Assembly (NCBI GenBank): GCA_046289975.1
Contig: JBKBUQ010000191.1
Span: 1 to 5,511, forward strand
From: UBA2798 sp046289975
GTDB lineage: Bacteria > Bacteroidota > Bacteroidia > Flavobacteriales_D > UBA2798
Direction of reading: 5' to 3'
DNA: 5,511 nt
A program made the position numbers and the translations under genes. Numbering within the stretch: position 1 is the stretch's first letter; every line of letters starts with the position of its first letter. Positions 1-5,511 of the stretch are shown piece after piece. The notes under the pieces are model-generated. The model made no database searches and was not told where the DNA came from. It saw only the letters and a list, made by a program, of their open reading frames with translations.

Positions 1-124
1 TACGGGTTTTGTTATGGGTTAGAAATACCGACTCTACTCCTTTCCCCAGCAAAGCATGATGCAACTGTATCGCAGCCATTGCAGCTCCGCCAAAATCACT
101 GGTATTAACGTGAACAACCCGCAT
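1..124 (-). CDS. Glycosyltransferase, GT-B fold (GT4-like), N-terminal fragment
   Basis: This gene starts with ATG at 124-122 and leaves the window after 41 complete codons. The visible peptide begins MRVVHVNTSDFGGAAMAA and continues with IQLHHALLGKGVESVFLT. A short beta strand (RVVHVNT), a GGAA loop and a helix ending in a 'LLGKGVES' turn are the usual opening of GT-B glycosyltransferases that transfer a sugar from a nucleotide-activated donor. In this family the loop lies in the acceptor-side N-terminal domain. The start codon shares one base with the TGA stop of the upstream deacetylase gene (TGATG), so translation is probably coupled. No Shine-Dalgarno sequence is visible. In this context it would add a sugar to the exported glycan on the cytoplasmic side. 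The donor-binding half is outside the window, so sugar specificity cannot be judged. Family assignment rests on 41 residues only. Confidence 0.8.
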   Translation of the reverse strand, partial: MRVVHVNTSDFGGAAMAAIQLHHALLGKGVESVFLTHNKTR

Positions 125-1119
125 CAAATCAGAAATTGTGTGAGCCGGGTTCTGAAATCATTACCATTCCAGTTACGAACGAGAAAACGAGGGAAGTGCG
201 TACGCGGACTACGTGCATGGACAATTCCGGGATAATTACCTGCCACATGAGAAAAACCCATTGGAGAAATAACCCGAATGGTGCGATCATCAAAATCTGC
301 ACCCGTTCCAAACGGATATGAAAAAAAAGGTATAGGATTTCCTGTCCACGACTCAAGATCGGATTTCGAACCCAGCACTTCTCGTTTGATCTCTTCGTTG
401 CTGCATGAACTCAAAGAAGGATGTAGAAGTGTATGTGCCCCCAAAACAACAGAAGATGAGCGTGAAAATGACTTCAACTCATCCAGGCTCATTGGTAAAT
501 GACTCTTTCTCACATCATCATGAGGTATTTCAATTCGCAATAAATTCATCAACTCCTCGCGACGTATTGAATTCACTTTTTTAAATCGTTCAAGCAATTG
601 GGAATAAAAACGATATATTGATGAAATATCACTTTTTGAAAAATGAAACTTATAATCTTCCGGTTCAAAATTATATTCTTCAGGCAATTTCGTATTGATC
701 AATAGCAAACGTTCCAATTCATCCCACCAATACTCTACCTTCTTTCCGATATAACCTGTGGAAATGTAAAACAAACCCTGCAATCCCTTCGATTCGAGAA
801 TAGGTCGTGCAAACAAATGATTATCCGCATAACCATCATCAAAGGTGATTAATACAGAATTCTTTGGGAACTTTTTCCCTTTGATCAAATAATGAGTGAA
901 TTCTTCAACGGTCAAAGGGTGGAATTCATTTTTGATTATGGAAAGATGATCAGAAAAATGTCCGGGGCTAACAGCCAGCAATTGGGGATCAGTTGGAATA
1001 TCAATTACCCTGTGATACAGCAATACCGCACAATTACCGTAAAGCAAAATATCTTTTCGCTTTTTCAACCTGTGGTAAACAGGACGTATCCGGTCTTTCA
1101 GATTATTTCCTGATGGCAT
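124..1119 (-). CDS. Polysaccharide deacetylase, NodB/CE4 family
   Basis: The predicted product has 331 residues and belongs to the metal-dependent carbohydrate esterase 4 (NodB homology) family, which removes N- or O-acetyl groups from sugars. Visible motifs are LLYHRV (33-38), motif 1 TFDDG (92-96, with catalytic/metal Asp94-Asp95), motif 2 HTLLHP (229-234, metal ligands His229 and His233), and SYPFG (267-271) in place of the RxPY motif 3. The metal triad is intact, so an active enzyme is likely. Between motifs 1 and 2 lies a long insert of about 130 residues starting with YISTGYIG and WWDELE, as in other long bacterial members. The N-terminus is basic and lacks a signal peptide or membrane anchor, so it should act in the cytoplasm, probably on the glycan or a precursor before export. 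ATG at 1119 is chosen because no other Met occurs before the conserved LLYHRV. The start overlaps the FkbM gene end by 17 bases. The central part is strikingly AT-rich. Confidence 0.9.
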   Translation of the reverse strand: MPSGNNLKDRIRPVYHRLKKRKDILLYGNCAVLLYHRVIDIPTDPQLLAVSPGHFSDHLSIIKNEFHPLTVEEFTHYLIKGKKFPKNSVLITFDDGYADNHLFARPILESKGLQGLFYISTGYIGKKVEYWWDELERLLLINTKLPEEYNFEPEDYKFHFSKSDISSIYRFYSQLLERFKKVNSIRREELMNLLRIEIPHDDVRKSHLPMSLDELKSFSRSSSVVLGAHTLLHPSLSSCSNEEIKREVLGSKSDLESWTGNPIPFFSYPFGTGADFDDRTIRVISPMGFSHVAGNYPGIVHARSPRTHFPRFLVRNWNGNDFRTRLTQFLI

Positions 1120-1882
1120 GAATATCCAATTGAAGATCCATTGCTCCGGGCTCCATTTTCACAAAGGGCTGAACATGAAATGTTCCTATGCGGTGAATAC
1201 TGTAACGAAAACCATTTTTACCTAAAACAGCCAAAAGCCGGTCCAATTCCTGAGGCTGATCCATCAGCGAATGATATTCCACCGAAATAAAACGAACCTT
1301 GCGCAACAGCTCATCGCAATCGGTGATCACTTTGGTTTCTGCACCTTCTATGTCTACTTTTAGTAAATCGACCTCTGACTCTGCTGCTAAAACATCACGA
1401 AGCCGCACAGATGGCAATACAACCGCATTTGCGGAAGTCATGACCGAACCACCATCCGCACCATCACCTCCAAATGAAGCGCCATCAGCATGTGTCCAAA
1501 CAACCTTTTGCTGAATATCCACATCCGACATCCCATTACTTTCGAGATTTCGTTTCAGACAGGCAAACACGTTCGGATCTGCTTCGAATGCCGTGATCCG
1601 TGCATTTGGAAAAAGAGTCCGAAAATACATCACTGTCGTTCCCACATTCGCGCCGCAATCAATGATTCGGGGTTGGGTAGTGGTAGAGACAAACTTTAAA
1701 CGCTCTTCACCAAACACCTCTGCAATCTGCCAGGCAACAGACAAAAAATCGGTCACCTCAAACTTCAACCCTTTATAGACAAAACGATGCGGAGTATAAC
1801 GGGGAAATGGTGTCGCTTCTGCCAACAAACGCGAAACCTCCGAAGGCTTACCATTGATGATTCGTCGAAGTATCTTTTTCAT
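1103..1882 (-). CDS. FkbM-family SAM-dependent methyltransferase
   Basis: The product has 259 residues and carries a complete FkbM methyltransferase domain, a class I Rossmann fold that usually O-methylates sugars or other hydroxyl groups using S-adenosylmethionine. Motif I is IIDCGANVGTT (73-83), followed by the acidic strand end FEADP (99-103) expected to bind the SAM ribose. The FkbM hallmark VDLLKVDIEGAE is at 171-182, and a strand with EYHS follows at 202-205. A Gly/Asp-rich loop (133-146, containing GGDGADGG) lies between the third and fourth strands, as in many members. Roughly 65 residues precede the domain. There is no signal peptide or membrane segment, so it is cytoplasmic. ATG at 1882 overlaps the upstream fusion gene in an ATGA junction. 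GC content is visibly higher than in the next gene. The likely role is methylation of a residue of the exported glycan; the exact position and sugar cannot be read from sequence. Confidence 0.9.
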   Translation of the reverse strand: MKKILRRIINGKPSEVSRLLAEATPFPRYTPHRFVYKGLKFEVTDFLSVAWQIAEVFGEERLKFVSTTTQPRIIDCGANVGTTVMYFRTLFPNARITAFEADPNVFACLKRNLESNGMSDVDIQQKVVWTHADGASFGGDGADGGSVMTSANAVVLPSVRLRDVLAAESEVDLLKVDIEGAETKVITDCDELLRKVRFISVEYHSLMDQPQELDRLLAVLGKNGFRYSIHRIGTFHVQPFVKMEPGAMDLQLDIHAIRK

Positions 1883-3471
1883 GGCTTACGAGCTATTACA
1901 GTTACAACAACAGGGTAATCCTGATGTACTTCAAGCAAACGCTTTTCTTCGCATTCTTCTACAGCCATGCCGTGTAATATACAGTGCGCTGCATAGGGAT
2001 TACCCAACGATTGCACAGAAACATTTCCTTTACCGAAACGTTCATCAAATAATTTTTGAGCCGACTGCGGTGTAAACCTCCAAAAATCGCCCCAGCGGTC
2101 GGCATCGTATCGCGATAGCTGAGTAATTCCTGCCAGCGTGATTAGCGCCACTCCACCTGGCTTCAGTAAATGATGAATACCTTCAATGGCATCGCGTAGT
2201 TCAAAAATAAAATTGAGTGTTTGAGTACACACAAAAACATCGGCAACACCAGAAGGTAATTCCAACTTTCTAGTCAGGTCACCGGAAAGGATTTCCGCAT
2301 GCGCAGGAGCATCGCCGGCATCAAAAACCAAAGCCGTTTTTTTAGCATTCTTAGGCAAAAACTCATCAAGGTACCTTACCTCTCCAACTTCAATACCATC
2401 CCCAGTAAAACAGGAACGATTATCCCTAAGAAAAGCATGAATATAAAACCGGTCGATGGGCGTTCCACGGTCGATTCCAAAAACCGACGATACCGGTTGA
2501 TTGGTAAACGATAAATTCGATGCATTTTCTTTCTTACGCTTATACCACCTTCGCCACGTCGGAGGAATTTTTCTCCATACCCGCGCCTTCAAGGAAGCAT
2601 CGCCCTGAAAATTTTTCTGATTGAAGGATAGCCAGTTCGTATAAGCAATTTCATCTTCCTTAACCACTCCTTTAGGTAGAGACTGCGTAGTAGTAGCCAA
2701 AACCAGATCGCGGTTGTAATCACCCGAACCGGATTCGTGCGTGGCAGACTCATCGAATCCGATATGGCGCGATAAGGTCGTTTTCGGAAACACTGTTAAT
2801 TTATTCTGCAAAACCAAAGACGCAGTCCACCGAACAGCCCAACTGTTCACTCTCCCCTCTATCTGATCATCAAGCATCTCGCTGAACCATCCGCATTTCC
2901 CATCACCGTTCAAAGCATTCAGGCGGTTTTCCTTTTGCAATCGCGCTCTCAATTCCTTTCCATCACGAATAAACCCGTTCCAGCGATCAACCCAGGTTGC
3001 CCAGGCAATACTATCGGGATAGCGAAGGAAAAACGATGCATTCACTTTATCCGACGCAAAATAATTCCATGATCCCACTGCACCGACATCCTGATTGGTT
3101 TTGTATGTGTCAAGTGCACGATTCATGAACGATAAAAAGTGCGGCGATAATTCCACATCATCCTCCACCACAATAACAGTTCCGTATTTTGAAACCACAT
3201 CATCAACACCCGAAAGTACATTCGCCGCCAATCCCAGATTTTTATCCCTTGCAACTACCTGCACAGATTTCGCACCTCCGAATGATTTCGCAACAGAACG
3301 AACTTCGTCAATGGCCAGTTGTTCCTTATGACTTGCACCTTCCTTTGCTCCATCGCAGTAAAAAAACAAATCGGATGAGCCCAGCTCAGGATTGGCCGAT
3401 AAGGTGTGCAGCGTACGACGCAAATGGTCAGGACGCTTGTAAGCAAATATGACGATCGGCGCAAAACTCAT
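1879..3471 (-). CDS. Bifunctional protein: GT-A glycosyltransferase fused to a class I methyltransferase domain
   Basis: This 530-residue protein has two domains. Residues 1 to about 285 are a GT2-like (GT-A) glycosyltransferase: PIVIFAYKRPDHLRRTL (5-21) is the nucleotide-binding first strand and helix, RDKNLGLAANV (75-85) follows, and VVEDDVELSP (101-110) holds the acidic metal/donor motif EDD (103-105). SRHIGFDESATH (234-245) resembles the late conserved loop of this group. A basic linker (about 290-318, KIPPTWRRWYKRKK) leads to residues 320-530, a methyltransferase domain of the type marked by FGIDRGTPIDRFYI (331-344), TQTLNFIF (416-423), LLKPGG (435-440) and RWGDFWRFT (459-467). The frame is continuous across the junction, so this is a real fusion and not an assembly join. 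The glycine-rich SAM motif is weak (GIEVGEVRYLDEF, 359-371). The likely job is addition of a sugar and modification of the same chain in the cytoplasm. The start at 3471 overlaps the previous gene by ATGA. A weak GAAAG precedes it. Confidence 0.87.
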   Translation of the reverse strand: MSFAPIVIFAYKRPDHLRRTLHTLSANPELGSSDLFFYCDGAKEGASHKEQLAIDEVRSVAKSFGGAKSVQVVARDKNLGLAANVLSGVDDVVSKYGTVIVVEDDVELSPHFLSFMNRALDTYKTNQDVGAVGSWNYFASDKVNASFFLRYPDSIAWATWVDRWNGFIRDGKELRARLQKENRLNALNGDGKCGWFSEMLDDQIEGRVNSWAVRWTASLVLQNKLTVFPKTTLSRHIGFDESATHESGSGDYNRDLVLATTTQSLPKGVVKEDEIAYTNWLSFNQKNFQGDASLKARVWRKIPPTWRRWYKRKKENASNLSFTNQPVSSVFGIDRGTPIDRFYIHAFLRDNRSCFTGDGIEVGEVRYLDEFLPKNAKKTALVFDAGDAPAHAEILSGDLTRKLELPSGVADVFVCTQTLNFIFELRDAIEGIHHLLKPGGVALITLAGITQLSRYDADRWGDFWRFTPQSAQKLFDERFGKGNVSVQSLGNPYAAHCILHGMAVEECEEKRLLEVHQDYPVVVTVIARKP

Positions 3472-4175
3472 TTGAGCTTTCGGTATATGCGGGTTTCAGA
3501 AAAATCTCTGGAATATAGTACAGGTCCCATTCCATGCACACAAACTTCGAAACGGGATCTCAATTCAGGATTCTTCTCTGTATAGTATTCACGTTCTGCG
3601 TTATCAACGACCAACAATCCACCGGTTTTGAGTTTGGACACAGCATGATGGATGCATGAAGTGCGTGCTCGTCCGTCGACAAGAATGAGATCAAATTGCT
3701 GATCAGGAAACTGATCGATAGCGGTAACGTATTCTTTAAAATTGAATCCTATTGAATTATCATCGCCTGATGCATAATGACCGGGTTCGGAAGGATCAGG
3801 ATCAGCCATAAGATTTCCGTTTCCGGCAGCGATGAAAAACGGGTTCCATTCCATTTTCAACCGTGTACTCAGGTGTTCTTTGAGCCAGTTGAACCATTGT
3901 TCATTGTGTTCTACAGTGACAAGCGTCTTCACTTTGCCATTAAAAAAAGTAGTGCTTCCTCCCCCACCCCATTCAAAGACTGTGGCATCAGCAGGAATTT
4001 CAGTAAGTAAAAAATCAACTGCACGGAAACTCAGCCAGGGAAGTTCTTCCTTGATGGAATTGGTCCCTTCCCTGGTATATTTTCGGTAACGAAAAAAATA
4101 ACGGAGATCGGACCAGCGCGCGCCCTTGCTGCGGTTGTATTTGATCTGGCGCAGGAAGTAGATGAACTGTTTCAC
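3468..4175 (-). CDS. Class I SAM-dependent methyltransferase-like protein
   Basis: The product has 235 residues and a predicted Rossmann-fold methyltransferase domain. Motif I is VFEWGGGGSTTFF (66-78), the acidic strand end is VTVEHN (86-91), FDLILVDGRAR (161-171) corresponds to motif IV, and a KTGGLLVVDNAE strand (183-194) follows. A short basic stretch (residues 9-33, many Lys, Arg and Tyr) precedes the domain; it could contact membrane or acceptor, but there is no transmembrane segment. The start is GTG at 4175, inside a GTGA overlap with the stop of the ATPase gene. The first internal Met is residue 108, beyond motif I, so GTG is the only sensible start. No Shine-Dalgarno sequence is seen, which fits start by translational coupling. 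Its substrate cannot be inferred directly. Placement right after the exporter ATPase suggests modification of the exported glycan, possibly the chain end. Some relatives are annotated only as hypothetical proteins, so catalytic activity is likely but not proven. Confidence 0.8.
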   Translation of the reverse strand: MKQFIYFLRQIKYNRSKGARWSDLRYFFRYRKYTREGTNSIKEELPWLSFRAVDFLLTEIPADATVFEWGGGGSTTFFNGKVKTLVTVEHNEQWFNWLKEHLSTRLKMEWNPFFIAAGNGNLMADPDPSEPGHYASGDDNSIGFNFKEYVTAIDQFPDQQFDLILVDGRARTSCIHHAVSKLKTGGLLVVDNAEREYYTEKNPELRSRFEVCVHGMGPVLYSRDFSETRIYRKLK

Positions 4176-5419
4176 GATCCGATAGAAAAATGATGATCCA
4201 TAAAAAAATTACCTTGCCCCTCAGGTGGTAGTTTACCGGTACCGTAAAAATCGCCAGATTCAACATAAAATCTTCCTGCATCCTGAATGTAATCAGCTAA
4301 CTCACCATTGGCAGTTGAATAGAGTGTAAACGAATACGATCCATTACGAAGAGCAACTTTTGGCAAACAAATACTTACAATACCATGGTCCTTATCAAAA
4401 ACAAAAAGTTGATTTGTGACTTCATTACTCAAATGTGTAATGCGCTGACCAAATTCATCATCGATACCAATAGCAAGATGAAAATCTTTCAGGGAAGTTT
4501 TTGTTTCAAACCGAAAATTAAACTTCACCTCACTACCGGATTGGGCAGCAGTTACCTCCCGATTTCCGGAATCGGTGAGAAAAAATTCGGTAAAGCGCAC
4601 ACTTCCGTTGCCCTGGCGATCTTTTCGGTCTGCAAGGTTCACACGCAATGCCGTTTCGCTGCTCTTGAGATAGGTGCTAATGACTTGCGATGTTGGTCCC
4701 TGTTCAACGACTTGTCCTTGCCTCAGGTAAATGGCGGTATCGCACAAATTCTGAATGGCGGCCATATTGTGACTCACAAACAAAATAGTTCTTCCGCCCT
4801 GTGCCACTTCTTTCATTTTACCCAGACACTTTCGCTGAAACTCTGCATCACCCACAGCAAGTACTTCGTCGACAATAAGAATTTCAGGCTCGAGGTGAGC
4901 AGCAACTGCAAAAGCAAGGCGGACATACATTCCTGACGAATACCTTTTTACAGGTGTATCAAGAAAGCGTTCTACTTCAGCAAAGGCAACGATCTCATCG
5001 AACTTCGACTGAATTTCCTTCCGGTTCATGCCCAGAATGGCGCCGTTTAAAAAAATATTCTCGCGTCCGCTCAATTCCGGATGAAAACCGGTTCCGACTT
5101 CCAGCAATGAAGAAATTCTTCCGTCGATGGTGATTTTTCCTTGGGTAGGATCAACGATTCGACTAAGTATTTTCAGTAAAGTTGATTTCCCTGCACCATT
5201 TCTACCAATGATGCCCACACGATCGCCGCGGTTGATGGTGAAATTAACATCCTGCAAGGCCCAGAAATCGGACTGTTGTGAAACCGAATTTTTCTTTCCG
5301 AAAATGCCTTTCACATTTTGTGCGATCACATCCCGTAAGGCCGTATATTTTTCACGATGCACATGATTGAGTACATAGCGTTTTCCTAATCCTTCTACCT
5401 GTATCACTTTTTCTGCCAT
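4172..5419 (-). CDS. wzt: Polysaccharide ABC exporter ATP-binding protein, Wzt-like
   Basis: This 415-residue protein is the nucleotide-binding subunit of an ABC exporter that moves a lipid-linked polysaccharide across the inner membrane. Walker A is GRNGAGKST (72-80), the ABC signature is YSSGMYVRLAFAVA (160-173), Walker B is ILIVDEVLAVGD (180-191, with Glu185 catalytic) and the H-loop is VSHN (215-218). GTGFHPELSGREN (109-121) is diagnostic of the Wzt/TagH/RfbB branch. Residues from about 270 to 412 form a beta-rich C-terminal domain of the Wzt_C type that ends with FYGTGKLPPEGQG (391-403). In E. coli O8/O9a Wzt this domain binds the exported chain, and the total length here is close to that of those proteins. 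ATG at 5419 is preferred over an in-frame TTG at 5437, because the TTG lies inside the permease reading frame and the ATG sits one base after the permease stop. The permease partner is directly upstream. Chain specificity is unknown. Confidence 0.93.
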   Translation of the reverse strand: MAEKVIQVEGLGKRYVLNHVHREKYTALRDVIAQNVKGIFGKKNSVSQQSDFWALQDVNFTINRGDRVGIIGRNGAGKSTLLKILSRIVDPTQGKITIDGRISSLLEVGTGFHPELSGRENIFLNGAILGMNRKEIQSKFDEIVAFAEVERFLDTPVKRYSSGMYVRLAFAVAAHLEPEILIVDEVLAVGDAEFQRKCLGKMKEVAQGGRTILFVSHNMAAIQNLCDTAIYLRQGQVVEQGPTSQVISTYLKSSETALRVNLADRKDRQGNGSVRFTEFFLTDSGNREVTAAQSGSEVKFNFRFETKTSLKDFHLAIGIDDEFGQRITHLSNEVTNQLFVFDKDHGIVSICLPKVALRNGSYSFTLYSTANGELADYIQDAGRFYVESGDFYGTGKLPPEGQGNFFMDHHFSIGS

Positions 5420-5420
5420 T

Positions 5421-5511
5421 TCAGATGATATCAGCAAATCCTTTTTCTACTCTTCTGAAATACCAAATACCAATAAAGGTAAGCACCAGCGCCATCGATA
5501 ACGAGATGATC
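5421..5511 (-). CDS. wzm: ABC-2 type polysaccharide exporter permease, Wzm-like, C-terminal fragment
   Basis: Only the last 29 codons and the TGA stop (5423-5421) lie in the window; the reading frame enters at 5510. The peptide has a hydrophobic stretch, LSMALVLTFIGIWYF, which looks like the final transmembrane helix, followed by a short charged tail RRVEKGFADII. An ending of the form YFRRVEKGFADII is characteristic of ABC-2 permeases that pair with Wzt-like ATPases. The ATPase gene begins one base after this stop, which supports a coupled Wzm/Wzt pair. The fragment is too short for an independent family call, so the identification leans on the neighbour and on the tail. It would form the membrane channel for export of the glycan. 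Confidence 0.8.
   Translation of the reverse strand, partial: IISLSMALVLTFIGIWYFRRVEKGFADII

Noticed and set aside
666..709. A Bacteroidota-like promoter pattern on the minus strand: TAATTTTG (fits TAnnTTTG) at 673-666 with a TTTG at 709-706.
   Set aside because: The spacing between the two elements (about 32 bases) is too long for a -33/-7 pair, and the site sits in the AT-rich part of a coding region where such matches are expected by chance.
1440..1490. Gly/Asp-rich segment in the FkbM protein (contains GGDGADGG) as a possible repeat expansion or calcium-binding motif.
   Set aside because: A glycine-rich DG loop at this place is common in FkbM enzymes, from memory of the family, and the DNA does not show a tandem repeat.
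4225..4246. A short palindromic stretch around TTACCGGTACCGTAA as a terminator or operator.
   Set aside because: It lies inside the conserved C-terminal coding part of the ATPase, has a short stem and no U-tract suited to the transcribed strand.
4385..4936. A 183-codon open frame on the plus strand, antisense to the ATPase gene.
   Set aside because: It lies wholly opposite the conserved ATPase reading frame, its peptide has no recognisable domain, and it has no flanking signals. It is a shadow of the real gene.
5420..5437. A longer form of the ATPase starting at TTG 5437, adding six residues.
   Set aside because: The extra codons overlap the end of the permease, are not family-like, and the ATG at 5419 sits one base after the permease stop.

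Overview
The window is a slice of a surface-polysaccharide (O-antigen or similar glycan) gene cluster of the ABC-transporter-dependent type. All seven genes lie on the minus strand and are read from the right edge to the left. The organism is probably a member of the Bacteroidota. The reasons are a moderate to low GC content, no convincing Shine-Dalgarno sequence before any start, and protein styles typical of that phylum (a Wzt-like ATPase with a long C-terminal domain, an FkbM methyltransferase, a CE4 deacetylase with the WWDELE motif, and a glycosyltransferase starting MRVVHVNTSDFGGAA). This assignment is inference; no taxonomic marker is present.

In transcription order the layout is: the last 29 residues of an ABC-2 permease (Wzm-like, right edge to 5421); a complete Wzt-like ATPase (5419-4172); a small class I SAM-dependent methyltransferase-like protein (4175-3468, GTG start); a 530-residue fusion of a GT-A glycosyltransferase with a methyltransferase domain (3471-1879); an FkbM-family methyltransferase (1882-1103); a NodB/CE4 polysaccharide deacetylase (1119-124); and the first 41 residues of a GT-B glycosyltransferase that runs off the left edge (124-1). 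No gap exceeds one base. Three junctions are 4-base RTGA overlaps, one is a 17-base overlap, one a 1-base TGATG overlap and one a 1-base gap. The whole window is therefore one translationally coupled piece of an operon whose promoter and terminator lie outside it.

Read together, the cytoplasmic glycosyltransferases would build a lipid-linked glycan, the three methyltransferase domains and the deacetylase would decorate it, and the Wzm/Wzt pair would flip it across the inner membrane. The long C-terminal domain of the ATPase is the kind known in E. coli O8/O9a Wzt to recognise a modified (including methylated) chain end. One of the methyltransferases here could supply such a cap, but that is a hypothesis. 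I found no RNA gene, mobile element, CRISPR array, terminator or credible internal promoter. The system is of a known general kind. The less ordinary points are the glycosyltransferase-methyltransferase fusion, the concentration of three unrelated methyltransferase domains behind one exporter, and an AT-rich island inside the deacetylase gene.
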